From Desulfovibrio sp. (lineage in GTDB: Bacteria > Desulfobacterota > Desulfovibrionia > Desulfovibrionales > Desulfovibrionaceae): DNA of 41,208 nt. The number at the start of each line of letters is the position of its first letter. Position 1 is the first letter of the stretch. The translations under genes were made by a program, and so were the position numbers. Location: assembly GCA_031291035.1 (NCBI GenBank), contig JAISLI010000025.1:1-41208 (forward strand), written 5' to 3'. Below the pieces are notes generated by a model. The model saw nothing but the letters and a program-made list of their open reading frames with translations, was not told where the DNA came from and did no database searches. Shown here piece after piece: positions 9,493 to 18,210 of this stretch.

Positions 9493-9743
9493 GGCTTCAC
9501 TCCATGCGCTTCCAGCCATTTTCTTATTGCCGACACTGCTCCTTTGTCCGTATCCGGTGAAGGATGCGGGCGGTGGAATACCCACACCTCGCCGAACAGA
9601 AAAACGCACACGCGCGACCCTTCCCGCGCGTTTATTTCAGCGCCCAATTCCAGGAACATTGTTTCAATGTCCGCCCAGCGGATATTGCCGGGAATAGGCC
9701 GGCTGTAAATCCGGGCAAGTGTAGCGGCATGTTTGCGCTTCAT
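9489..9743 (-). CDS. hicA: HicA-family mRNA interferase toxin
   Basis: 84 aa, the usual HicA size. The double-stranded-RNA-binding-like fold is recognisable from the central WADIETMFLELGAEINAREGS and from VFHRPHPSPDTDKGAVSAIR, which contains the catalytic-type His followed by the PHP segment. HicA cleaves mRNA when free of HicB. The toxin is first in the operon, as is usual for hicAB. No Shine-Dalgarno is visible before the ATG at 9743, and a good promoter -10 ends only 6 nt upstream, which suggests a leaderless transcript. Confidence 0.88.
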   Translation of the reverse strand: MKRKHAATLARIYSRPIPGNIRWADIETMFLELGAEINAREGSRVCVFLFGEVWVFHRPHPSPDTDKGAVSAIRKWLEAHGVKP

Positions 9744-9749
9744 GTTTTG

Positions 9750-9777
9750 ATGATATTATTTTTTGATATTGTGTCAA
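9750..9777 (-). promoter_or_regulatory. sigma70-type promoter of hicAB with adjacent inverted repeat
   Basis: On the minus strand TTGACA (9772-9777) and TATCAT (9750-9755) are separated by 16 bp. The -10 ends 6 nt before the hicA ATG. A second TTGACA half-site in the opposite orientation lies just outside (about 9792-9798), forming an imperfect inverted repeat, ATTGTGTCAAG against CTTGACAAT, that could be the HicB operator. Confidence 0.55.
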
Positions 9778-9908
9778 GCCGGAAGAAATCTCTTGACAAT
9801 CTCTCAAATCTGTGGCGTTCTCGTCTCACGGCTCTCAAAAAGCCGTTGATAGAGGTCGCGGACACGATGATAAACGCGACAAACAGGGCTGTCGCCACGG
9901 CCGAAGGC

Positions 9909-10349
9909 TCAGGCCTTGCCGAAGTGACAGACGGGGTAGCGGCATTCGGCGCAGTATGCGCAAAATCCGCCGTGGCCCAAAGCGATTATGTCTTTTTCTG
10001 TCACGGCAAGTCCGGCCAGAAGGCGCGGCACGAGAAGCTCAAAAATGCTGGCCTTGTGGTACATGACGCAACCGGGCAGGCCGAGTACCGGCACTTCGCC
10101 CCGCTCCGCGGTCACGAGGCCGAGCAGAAACATGGCTCCGGGATACACCGGCGCTCCGTAGCGCACCACCTTTGCGCCGGCGGCGCGTATGGCGGCCGGC
10201 GTGCGGTCGTCCGGGTCCACCGACATGCCCCCGTCACAACCACCATATCCGCCCCGCCGCAGCTTCTTCTCGGCAATGAGCAGCGGAATCACGCGGGTGC
10301 CGGCCACATCCTGCCCCTGTTCCACCATCTGCATTGTGTGCAGGGTCAT
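9909..10349 (-). pseudogene. molybdopterin-binding (MoeA/MoCF-domain) protein, decayed
   Basis: The frame carries TLHTMQMVEQGQDVAGTRVI and IPLLIAEKKL, typical of the middle domain of a roughly 340-residue molybdopterin-binding protein common in Desulfovibrio. It joins almost directly to GGMSVDPDDRTPAAIRAAGA, PGAMFLLG and LGLPGCVMYHKASIFELLVP, the C-terminal MoCF-like domain. It ends in GHGGFCAYCAECRYPVCHFG, a cysteine-rich tail. The N-terminal part and about 100 internal residues are missing. Just before GGMSVDPDD another frame reads GGADMVVVTG, and a run of five G where six are needed explains the shift. Both internal deletion and frameshift argue against function. It lies directly downstream of the PHP gene. 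Confidence 0.75.
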
Positions 10350-10357
10350 ATATGCTT

Positions 10358-11233
10358 CTAATTGTTGTAGACGGGCAGGCCGCGCTTGCGGCGAAGACGC
10401 ACAAGGTTTTCCAGCACGTCTGTCCCCACGCGCAGATTGCCGCGGCCAACGCCCGGCCGTATGCCCGGTTTGTTCAGGCCGTGATAGTCCGAGCCGCCGG
10501 AAAGACCAAGGCCGAAGCGCCGCGCCAAATCAAGGGCCGCGCGGGTGTCTTCGGCGGAATGCTCGCTGTGCCAGATTTCGATGGCGCTCAAGCCTTGGGG
10601 AATCAGGCGGGCAACAAGCGCTTCCAGCTTGTCCGGCGGGGGCTTGTCCAACATTGGGTGGGCCAGGCACACGGTGGCGCCCAAACCGGCCAGCATGCGC
10701 ACGGCGTCTTCGTCCTTCATGACCTCCTTGGGCACATAGGCTCTGCCCTGTCTGCCCAGATACAGTCTGAAGGCTTCCGCCGGCGTTTTCACATATCCCT
10801 TCGCCAGCAGCGCCGCCGCGATGTGCGGCCGGCACACGCTTTCTCCGCGCGCCTGGCCGCGCACGTCCTCCATGCTGATGTCAAGGCCACATTCGCGCAG
10901 CAAGGCCACAATCCTGTCATTGCGCGCGTCGCGTTTGACGCGCAGATCCTGAAGGCGCGCCTGCAGGTCTCCCGTATCCCGGGGTAGCCAGAGGCCGAGG
11001 AGATGCATGCGAAGCGTGTCGTTTTCCACCACGGTGGAAAGTTCGCAACCGCGAATGACGGTTATGCCCGAATCTCTGCCGGCGGCTTCGGCTTCGTTCA
11101 GGCCGGCTGTGGTGTCATGGTCCGTCAGGGCTATGGCGGCAAGGCCGGCCGCGCGCGCGGCATCAACAAGCCGGGCCGGGCAGTCGGAGCCGTCCGAGGC
11201 GGTGGAGTGGGTGTGCAGATCAATCAGGGACAT
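10358..11233 (-). CDS. PHP-domain phosphoesterase (RNase AM / nucleoside bisphosphate phosphatase type)
   Basis: 291 aa. The N-terminus has the PHP metal motifs DLHTHSTASDGS and ALTDHDTTAG, a Glu in CELSTVVEND, then RPHIAAALLAKGYVKT, LAHPML and GSDYHGLNKPG. This order matches the YciV/RNase AM family, which removes 5' nucleotides from short RNAs or hydrolyses 3',5'-nucleoside bisphosphates. Which substrate applies here cannot be read from the sequence. The SD AGGGAG lies 8 nt before the ATG. It is divergent from the Trm112 gene, with a palindrome between them. Confidence 0.87.
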   Translation of the reverse strand: MSLIDLHTHSTASDGSDCPARLVDAARAAGLAAIALTDHDTTAGLNEAEAAGRDSGITVIRGCELSTVVENDTLRMHLLGLWLPRDTGDLQARLQDLRVKRDARNDRIVALLRECGLDISMEDVRGQARGESVCRPHIAAALLAKGYVKTPAEAFRLYLGRQGRAYVPKEVMKDEDAVRMLAGLGATVCLAHPMLDKPPPDKLEALVARLIPQGLSAIEIWHSEHSAEDTRAALDLARRFGLGLSGGSDYHGLNKPGIRPGVGRGNLRVGTDVLENLVRLRRKRGLPVYNN

Positions 11234-11306
11234 GAAAATTTACTCCCTGCCCAAGATATGGTATTGCGTGAAAAAAGCAAAGCGTCCTTGCGCAATTTAC
11301 GCTTGA

Positions 11307-11345
11307 GATTGTCGCTTGCGGCGGTGAATCCGCCTTGCGACAATC
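11307..11345. repeat. long palindrome between divergent genes
   Basis: Outer arms GATTGTCGC and GCGACAATC are perfectly complementary, and inside them GGCGG/CCGCC pair around TGAAT, so most of 39 bp can fold. It lies between the divergent PHP and Trm112 starts. A related half (GATTGTCGCTTG followed later by CGCCTTGCG) recurs at 24373-24408, so this may be a member of a dispersed repeat rather than an operator. Confidence 0.6.
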
Positions 11346-11379
11346 CCGCGGCAAAAATCGTGAACCACGGGAGTAAGCA

Positions 11380-11592
11380 ATGCCGGTCAATGCCGAGGAA
11401 CTGTTGAAAATTTTGGCCTGCCCCGCCTGTCTGGGCGATCTTGCGTTGTTGAGCCGCAACGGTGACGAGGGATTCGCCTGTGATGCCTGCCGCGTTGTCT
11501 ATCCCGTCAGGAACGACATCCCCGTCATGCTGAAAGAGGAAGCCATCCCCCGCGCCGAATGGGACGCCGCCGGGCAAAACGCGGCGTCATGA
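11380..11592 (+). CDS. Trm112 family protein
   Basis: 70 aa zinc-ribbon-like protein. Cys pairs sit in [10 protein letters not shown] and [20 protein letters not shown], the family signature. Trm112 proteins activate methyltransferases in archaea and eukaryotes; the bacterial members (YcaR type) have no firmly settled role. The ATG at 11380 follows GGGAG. The stop TGA overlaps the ATG of the maf gene (ATGA), so the two are translationally coupled. Confidence 0.85.
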   Translation: MPVNAEELLKILACPACLGDLALLSRNGDEGFACDACRVVYPVRNDIPVMLKEEAIPRAEWDAAGQNAAS

Positions 11593-12224
11593 CGCGGCTT
11601 TTCATTCCCGCTCCCGGCCTGCGTCTCGTGCTGGCTTCGGCTTCTCCCCGGAGGCGGCGTTTTCTGGAGGACTGGGGACTGCCTTTCACCCTTTTCTGGC
11701 CCGAAGGGGTTGTCGAGCCTTCGCCGGTTTCGGGCGAACCGCCGGAACAGTACGCCTGCCGCGCGGCGGAGGCCAAAACACTGGCGGCGGCGGAGCGGAT
11801 GGAAGTGACGGGCGCCCTGGTGCTGGGGGCCGACACTGTGGTTGCCCTTGACGGGGACATTCTGGGCAAGCCGCGCGACGCCAACGATGCCCTGAACATG
11901 CTTGTACGGCTTTCAGGCCGCGGCCATGAGGTAATCAGCGCTGTCAGCCTGTTGTTGCCCGAAGGCGGGAGAAAAAATTTTTCCGACACGAGCCGGGTTT
12001 TTTTTCATCCTTGGCCAAGGGCCGTTTTGGCCGCCTACGCGCGCTCCGGCGAGCCGGACGACAAGGCCGGCGCTTACGCCATACAGGGGAAGGGCGCGTT
12101 TCTGGCAAGCCGGATTGAGGGGGCCTTCAGCACGGTGGCGGGTCTGCCGCTTACGCCCCTGATCAATCTGCTGCTCGCTGAAAATTTGATCCTGCCCGTC
12201 GGCGGCGACAGTGAATTTTTGTAA
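11589..12224 (+). CDS. maf: Maf-family nucleoside triphosphate pyrophosphatase
   Basis: 211 aa from the ATG at 11589, which overlaps the Trm112 stop. The N-terminal [11 protein letters not shown] is the Maf signature loop. The catalytic region [20 protein letters not shown] carries the conserved Asp and Lys, and [18 protein letters not shown] is the later conserved block. Maf proteins hydrolyse dTTP, UTP or modified nucleotides to monophosphates. An in-frame ATG 30 bp upstream (11559) has no better SD, so I prefer the coupled start. Confidence 0.88.
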   Translation: MTRLFIPAPGLRLVLASASPRRRRFLEDWGLPFTLFWPEGVVEPSPVSGEPPEQYACRAAEAKTLAAAERMEVTGALVLGADTVVALDGDILGKPRDANDALNMLVRLSGRGHEVISAVSLLLPEGGRKNFSDTSRVFFHPWPRAVLAAYARSGEPDDKAGAYAIQGKGAFLASRIEGAFSTVAGLPLTPLINLLLAENLILPVGGDSEFL

Positions 12225-12300
12225 AAAATACTTGCCAACACTCCGGCAACCGGGTAGAAATACCCCCGTTTCCGGTGTGGAAACGCTTTGAATTCACAGC

Positions 12301-12376
<76 letters not shown>

Positions 12377-12386
12377 GTAAAAACAA

Positions 12387-12415
12387 GGGTTTGTGAGTTT
12401 CCACAAGCCCTTTTT
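12387..12415 (+). terminator. intrinsic terminator after tRNA-Phe
   Basis: GGGTTTGTG pairs with CACAAGCCC (one G-U) around a 6-nt loop, followed by TTTTT, 10 nt after the tRNA 3' end. Confidence 0.85.
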
Positions 12416-12569
12416 CAGTCCTACACAGTCCTACGCTTCCTACATTTCGGGTAACTGCAAAAGCGACGCCGCTTTTACAGAGAGCACAGGGAAAATTTGT
12501 CCCTGCTCCACTCAAAAAAACCTTGACTCGCGAGGCGGGTCGATACATGCCCTGGAACGGAGGGAACAA

Positions 12570-13325
12570 ATGCTTGCGTTCGGTTCCGGGGGAGAGTATA
12601 TTAATATCTTTTCAGGCTTGCCAGTGAAAATTGACTATCAAATTATGACATCCGCACCGTTTGACGTGTTCCCTGACGGTCTGGTCGGCGTGGTGTTTGA
12701 CTGCGACGGCGTGATGATTGAGTCCAGGGACGCCAACCGGGAATACTATAACCGCATTCTGGCCTTTCTCGGACTGCCGAAAATGACGCCGGAACAGGAA
12801 AGATACGCCTTCATGGCCACAGCGCGGGAAGCCCTTCTGTCCATGGTTCCCGTAGCCCTGCATCCGCGTCTGGAACATGCGGCGCGGACGGCTGTGGATT
12901 ACGGGACGGAAATTGTGCCGCGTCTGCGTCTGTCGCCGGGTTTCAGGGATTTTATTGAATGGCTTCGCGGCCGCGGTCTGCGCATGTCCATTGCCACCAA
13001 TCGTATTGATGCCGGCCTGCAGGCGGTTCTGGACTTTTTTGCCCTGCCCGATTATTTTGATCCTGTGGTCACGGCAAGCAACGCCGCCCCGAAGCCTTCG
13101 CCGGAAGGCGTGCGGATTGTCTGCAAGGCTTGGGGGGCCGCCCCGCATACGGTGCTTTTTGTGGGCGACAGCGAAAACGACAGGCAGGCGGCTCTCGGGG
13201 CGGGGGCCGTGTTCGCCGCGTTTGACAACAATGATCTTGAGGGGCAGTTACGGATACGGAATTTTGCCGCATTTCGGCAAACCCTGGAGGGTGTCGCGAT
13301 GGTGGACAATGCGGAAATCAAATGA
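12570..13325 (+). CDS. HAD-family hydrolase (phosphoglycolate phosphatase-like)
   Basis: 251 aa. Motif I is VVFDCDGVMIES with the nucleophile and acid Asp. A helical cap follows. Motif II is SIATNRIDAG, the motif III Lys is in NAAPKPSPEG, and motif IV is VLFVGDSENDRQAALGAGA. This is a subfamily IA HAD phosphatase; the substrate is not evident. The start at 12570 has a strong GGAGGG 6-7 nt upstream. Conserved family sequence only begins near a second ATG at 12645, which lacks an SD, so the N-terminus may be 25 residues shorter. Confidence 0.82.
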   Translation: MLAFGSGGEYINIFSGLPVKIDYQIMTSAPFDVFPDGLVGVVFDCDGVMIESRDANREYYNRILAFLGLPKMTPEQERYAFMATAREALLSMVPVALHPRLEHAARTAVDYGTEIVPRLRLSPGFRDFIEWLRGRGLRMSIATNRIDAGLQAVLDFFALPDYFDPVVTASNAAPKPSPEGVRIVCKAWGAAPHTVLFVGDSENDRQAALGAGAVFAAFDNNDLEGQLRIRNFAAFRQTLEGVAMVDNAEIK

Positions 13326-13375
13326 CTGTCGCGCGGCATTGTCTCTTCAGGGTTCATATAGCAATCCAACTTTAT

Positions 13376-13451
13376 AATCGAATAATATTCTGAAACAATG
13401 CCAAAGATAATTTGAGAGTTTTTATTGCGTTACCGCTTGTAATATTCGATT
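13376..13451. promoter_or_regulatory. AT-rich spacer with 9-bp inverted repeat upstream of yggT
   Basis: AATCGAATA at 13376-13384 is matched by TATTCGATT at 13443-13451, 58 bp apart, in an AT-rich gap before the YggT gene. It could be a paired regulator site or chance; no clear promoter hexamers were found. Confidence 0.3.
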
Positions 13452-13485
13452 TTTAAGTTGATTAACTATGCCTCGGAGAGAAAGC

Positions 13486-13788
13486 ATGGTTGTAGTCTCC
13501 AACGCCTTGAGCGCGGCCGCCACGGTTATGGGCTCCCTGCTCAATATCTATTTCTGGATTGTGATTATTTCCGCTGTGCTGAGTTGGGTGAAACCGGATC
13601 CCTGCAATCCCGTCGTGCGCGCGCTGCGTCTTTTGACAGAACCGGTTTTTTATCGTGTGCGCAAATGGCTGCCTTTCACGTACATGAGCGGCCTGGATTT
13701 TTCACCGGTGGTTGTTCTGCTCGCGATTGAGCTCGTCAACAGCATAGTGATCACATCCATGTATCAATATGCCCTGAGGTTGCGCTAG
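13486..13788 (+). CDS. YggT family integral membrane protein
   Basis: 100 aa with two hydrophobic segments (SLLNIYFWIVIISAVLSWV and SPVVVLLAIELVNSIVI) flanking a loop with the family pattern VKPDPCNPVVRALRLLTEP, in which an aromatic/proline-rich segment follows the first helix. YggT proteins are small inner-membrane proteins, often near cell-division or osmotic genes; no biochemical function is established. I chose ATG 13486 because GGAGAG lies 5 nt upstream; an in-frame ATG at 13468 lacks an SD. Confidence 0.85.
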   Translation: MVVVSNALSAAATVMGSLLNIYFWIVIISAVLSWVKPDPCNPVVRALRLLTEPVFYRVRKWLPFTYMSGLDFSPVVVLLAIELVNSIVITSMYQYALRLR

Positions 13789-13821
13789 GACGGTTCACGA
13801 ATGAAACGAGTGAGCCGCCCC

Positions 13822-13880
13822 GGCAAGGATTTTCCGGCAAATCCTTGCCGCAAAACAGGAGCAGGCGGGCTTTGCCCGCC
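13822..13880. repeat. dispersed hairpin repeat family B, copy 1, with second GC hairpin
   Basis: GGCAAGGATTT (13822-13832) pairs perfectly with AAATCCTTGCC (13839-13849) around a 6-nt loop. A second hairpin, GGCGGGC/GCCCGCC with loop TTT, follows at 13864-13880. Similar GCAAGGATT hairpins recur at 17897-17922 and 23634-23659, each in a gap downstream of a gene. There is no T-run, so these look like REP-type repeats that may also stabilise mRNA ends. The rest of 13789-14032 holds nothing else I recognise. Confidence 0.7.
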
Positions 13881-14032
13881 GGGAGTGATCTGTTTCAAGC
13901 GTTAATTGCTGTAGACAGCCGGGCGACTCCGTACGCCGGCCCAACTTGTTGTTACCCGTCGGAATCCCCTTATAACGGCTGAAAATCATCCGTATTGAAC
14001 AGACAATTGAACATATAGCAGGAGATTTCTTT

Positions 14033-14263
14033 ATGGATCAGCATGATTTTGCCCTTCTGGAAAAGCACATGCCCCACGATCCGGAGCTGAAATCCCTTTG
14101 GGAGGACCATGTGCTTTACAAAAAGCAGGTGGAAAAACTGGAAGGCAAGCCGTTCCGGACGCCTGCCGAGGAACAGACGCTGAAACAGCTGAAAAAGCAA
14201 AAGCTGGAAGTCAAAACCAATCTGACAGTCATGCTGGACCGTCTGAAAGAACAGGGCGCCTGA
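14033..14263 (+). CDS. DUF465 / YdcH-like small coiled-coil protein
   Basis: 76 aa, highly charged and helical. The sequence [20 protein letters not shown] followed by [20 protein letters not shown] and LKQLKKQKL fits the DUF465 family (a short antiparallel helical hairpin). The role is unknown. AGGAG lies upstream of the ATG. An 8-bp GC hairpin (CGCGCCGC/GCGGCGCG) at 14271-14292 follows the stop without a T-run, so read-through into ilvB is possible. Confidence 0.8.
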   Translation: MDQHDFALLEKHMPHDPELKSLWEDHVLYKKQVEKLEGKPFRTPAEEQTLKQLKKQKLEVKTNLTVMLDRLKEQGA

Positions 14264-14374
14264 CGTATTTCGCGCCGCGCCCCGGCGGCGCGAAAGCAGA
14301 GGAAAACAACACGGACAGCAGGCCGTATTTCCGGAATTTCGGGGTATTTTTCGGGACAGGCGGGGGAACTGGCG

Positions 14375-16066
14375 ATGAAGCATACCGGAGCATGGATTCT
14401 TCTGGAATCCCTGAAGCGCGAGGGAGTGGATGTGCTGTTCGGTTATCCCGGCGGCGCGGTCATAGACATTTATGATGAATTGTCGAGACATCCGGAGATA
14501 CGGCATGTGCTGGCGCGTCATGAACAGGGGGCCGTGCATGCGGCGGACGGCTACGCCAGGGCTTCCGGCAGGACGGGCGCCTGTCTGGTCACTTCCGGCC
14601 CCGGCGCTACAAACACGGTTACGGGCATCGCCACGGCCTACTGCGATTCCATTCCGCTGGTGGTACTGACCGGCCAGGTGCCGACAGCCCTTATCGGCAA
14701 CGACGCATTTCAGGAAGTGGACATTGTGGGCATAACCCGCCCCTGCACCAAACACAATTTTCTGGTCAAGGACGTGAACAGGCTCGCCATGACCATACGG
14801 CGGGCTTTTTATCTGGCGCGCTCCGGCCGCCCCGGGCCGGTGCTTGTGGATCTGCCCAAGGATATTGTCCAGACGACGGCGGAATTTGTCTGGCCCGAGG
14901 AAATCGGGATGCGCAGCTACAACCCGACCTACAAGCCCCACATAAATCAGCTCAGGCGCACGGTTGAGGAACTGGCCAGGGCCAGTCGGCCGGTGTTTCT
15001 GACGGGCGGCGGCGTCATCATGTCCAATGCCGCCTCCGAGCTGACAAGCTTGGCGCGCAGGCTGCAAGTGCCCGTGACGGGCAGTCTGATGGGTCTGGGC
15101 TCCTTCCCCGCCACGGACCCCCTCTGGCTCGGCATGGTGGGAATGCACGGAACCTATGCAGCCAATATGGCCATAAACCATGCCGATCTTCTGGTGTGTG
15201 TGGGCGCCCGTTTTGACGACAGGGTGACCGGCAAGATTTCGGCCTTTGCCCCCGGCGCCCGGATTGTGCATATTGACATTGACCCCGCATCCATCCGCAA
15301 GAATGTGCAGGTGGATGTGCCCGTTGTGGGGGATTGCCGGCTCTCGCTGCAAGGCATGCGGGAAATTTGCGATGCAAAATTCGCCGGCGAGGACTGGGCG
15401 GCCAAACATGCTGGCTGGCTTGATTCCGTGCGGAACTGGAAAAACGGCAAACCGCTCGCTTACCGGAAAAACGGCAACATCAAACCCCAGCGGGTGGTGG
15501 AAGCGCTGTTTGAACTCACCGGGGGCGAAGCCATTGTCGCTACGGAAGTGGGGCAGCATCAGATGTGGACAGCCCAGTTTTACGCGTTTACACGGCCGCG
15601 CACCCTGCTCACAAGCGGCGGCTTGGGCACCATGGGGTACGGTTTCCCCGCCGCCATCGGCGCGCAACTGGCGTTTCCCGACAAAAAGGTCATTGTCGTC
15701 GCCGGGGACGGCTCCATACAGATGAATATTCAGGAACTCGCCACGGCGGTCGCCAACAGGCTGCCGGTGAAAGTGATTATTCTGAACAACCGTTGTCTCG
15801 GCATGGTGCGCCAGTGGCAGGAACTTTTTTACCGCAACAACCGTTTCGAGACGAATATGGAAGTCCAGCCGAATTTCGTGAAACTGGCGGAGGCGTATGG
15901 CGCTGAAGGATACCGGATTTCCGGGGAAGAAGACCTTTGCCCGGTATTGAAAAAAGCCCTTGCCTCCCCCGCCGCGGCATTTGTCGACGTCATGGTGGAG
16001 CGGGAGGAAAATGTCGCGCCCATCGTGCCCGCCGGCGCGGCGCTGGACGAGATGCTGCTGCTCTGA
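14375..16066 (+). CDS. ilvB: acetolactate synthase, catalytic subunit
   Basis: 563 aa, full length. It condenses two pyruvates, or pyruvate and 2-oxobutyrate, in the first common step of branched-chain amino-acid synthesis, using TPP, Mg and FAD. The N-terminal TPP-binding part has GYPGGAVIDIYDEL and the conserved Glu in HVLARHEQGAVHAADGYARA. The central FAD domain follows. The C-terminal domain has the TPP/Mg motif VAGDGSIQMNIQELATAV...NN. The start is ATG 14375 after GGGGGAA. It heads an ilvB-ilvN-ilvC cluster. No leader peptide or T-box was found upstream. Confidence 0.96.
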   Translation: MKHTGAWILLESLKREGVDVLFGYPGGAVIDIYDELSRHPEIRHVLARHEQGAVHAADGYARASGRTGACLVTSGPGATNTVTGIATAYCDSIPLVVLTGQVPTALIGNDAFQEVDIVGITRPCTKHNFLVKDVNRLAMTIRRAFYLARSGRPGPVLVDLPKDIVQTTAEFVWPEEIGMRSYNPTYKPHINQLRRTVEELARASRPVFLTGGGVIMSNAASELTSLARRLQVPVTGSLMGLGSFPATDPLWLGMVGMHGTYAANMAINHADLLVCVGARFDDRVTGKISAFAPGARIVHIDIDPASIRKNVQVDVPVVGDCRLSLQGMREICDAKFAGEDWAAKHAGWLDSVRNWKNGKPLAYRKNGNIKPQRVVEALFELTGGEAIVATEVGQHQMWTAQFYAFTRPRTLLTSGGLGTMGYGFPAAIGAQLAFPDKKVIVVAGDGSIQMNIQELATAVANRLPVKVIILNNRCLGMVRQWQELFYRNNRFETNMEVQPNFVKLAEAYGAEGYRISGEEDLCPVLKKALASPAAAFVDVMVEREENVAPIVPAGAALDEMLLL

Positions 16067-16144
16067 GGGATTTTCCCGCACACCGGTCGCCTTCCGGCCA
16101 TCGCTGACGAGATTTGTTTGAGTCTTTCGCAGGGGGAACTGGCA

Positions 16145-16633
16145 ATGCAACGACATGTGCTTTCCGTGCTGGTGGAAAACGAGCCTGGCGTGCTTTCACG
16201 CGTGGTGGGGCTTTTCAGCGGGCGCGGCTTCAACATTCATTCGCTCAATGTCGCGCCCGTCCTGGAAGACGGCGCGTCGCGCATGACCATCACAACGTAC
16301 GGGGACAGTTTTATTGTTGAGCAGATCATGAAGCAGCTCCACAAGATTGTCTCCGTGATCAAGGTGGCGGATTTTGAGGATACGCCCGCTGTGGAACGGG
16401 AGATGATGTTTGTGAAAGTGCAGGCCGAAGGGCAGGCGCGCGGCGAAATCCTGCGCACTGTGGAAATTTTTCGCTGCAAGGTCGTGGACGTGAGTTCTTC
16501 GGAAATGATCATTGAGGCCACGGGCGATCATTGCAAGCTGGAAGCCATTATCGGCCTTCTGCAGCGTTTCGGCATCAAGGAAGTGGCGCGCACCGGCTCC
16601 GTGGCCATGCGCCGCTCCAAAAAGACGGACTGA
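16145..16633 (+). CDS. ilvN: acetolactate synthase, regulatory subunit
   Basis: 162 aa. The N-terminal ACT domain is typical: HVLSVLVENEPGVLSRVVGL then FSGRGFNIHSLNVAPV, the valine-binding segment. The C-terminal domain follows (AEGQARGEILRTVEIFRCKV and MIIEATGDHCKLEAIIGLL). It makes the synthase active and valine-sensitive. A TTG start 27 bp upstream is in frame, but AGGGGGAA immediately precedes the ATG at 16145. The 13 bases GGGGGAACTGGCR before the ATG match those before ilvB. Confidence 0.94.
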   Translation: MQRHVLSVLVENEPGVLSRVVGLFSGRGFNIHSLNVAPVLEDGASRMTITTYGDSFIVEQIMKQLHKIVSVIKVADFEDTPAVEREMMFVKVQAEGQARGEILRTVEIFRCKVVDVSSSEMIIEATGDHCKLEAIIGLLQRFGIKEVARTGSVAMRRSKKTD

Positions 16634-16695
16634 GGCCCTGCCGGGGCAATGGCGAAAATTCGCGCAAATCACCATACAAGCTGGGAGATGACTGA

Positions 16696-17700
<1,005 letters not shown>

Positions 17701-17712
17701 GCGCGTTCGGCC

Positions 17713-17768
17713 AGTCGTCCCGCAAAAAAGGCCCCGGCTGACGCCGGGGACTTTTTTGCGGGACGACT
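17713..17768. terminator. very long bidirectional terminator after ilvC
   Basis: A 56-bp near-perfect inverted repeat. Outer arms are AGTCGTCCCGCAAAAAAG and its complement CTTTTTTGCGGGACGACT, and the inner stem is CCCCGGC/GCCGGGG with loop TGAC. The inner stem followed by T6 terminates plus-strand transcription, and the A6 on the left makes it work on the minus strand as well. Confidence 0.9.
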
Positions 17769-17896
17769 CCTCGTCTTTGGCTATTTGATGACATAATCCC
17801 ATTCTGGTCACAAACAATACACGAGAATTTGTCATAGATGACCTGATGCCCCGCAAAATCTTGCGTATAACCTGAGCCGCCTTCTCTTGTTTCGCG

Positions 17897-17922
17897 GCAA
17901 GGATTTTCGAGCGAATCCTTGC
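17897..17922. repeat. dispersed hairpin repeat family B, copy 2
   Basis: GCAAGGATT pairs with AATCCTTGC around an 8-nt loop. It belongs to the same family as 13822-13849 and 23634-23659. A small hairpin, CAACTTT/AAAGTTG, follows at about 17931-17947. The rest of the 17769-17956 gap shows no gene. Confidence 0.65.
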
Positions 17923-17956
17923 AGAGAAATCCAACTTTTTCAAAGTTGAACTTCCC

Positions 17957-18086
17957 TAGAACATTTTGCTTTTGAAACGCTCCCTTCGGCGCTTTACGGC
18001 GAAACGCGGTTTCGCCTGCGCCTCATGGGCGGGCGGCGGTGCATCCGCCCCGCCGCCAGAGCAATTTCATTTTGAAATTGCTCTAA
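17957..18086. repeat. 130-bp multi-hairpin element (family A), copy 1
   Basis: It starts TAGAACATTTTGC and ends GAAATTGCTCTAA, so the ends are imperfect inverted repeats bounded by TA. Inside are three self-complementary blocks: GGCGAAAC/GTTTCGCC, GGCGGCGG/CCGCCGCC and GAGCAATTTCA/TGAAATTGCTC. Nearly identical copies lie at 30991-31121 (same orientation) and 24231-24359 (inverted). It has no coding capacity, so it fits a MITE or BIME-like element. Confidence 0.85.
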
Positions 18087-18210
18087 CATGCAGATTTTAA
18101 TGATATTTATCACGTCTTGGCTTGAGGCAATTTTGGAGATGACGAGTCGGGCGGAAATGTGTTATGCAGGGTTGCAGACAGATGTGACGGTGTGTACAGG
18201 AGGTGTCCCC

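Noticed and set aside
13970..16156. 728-codon minus-strand open frame opposite ilvB
   Set aside because: Rich in His, Arg and Gly without any domain, and fully opposite the well-supported ilvB; a shadow.
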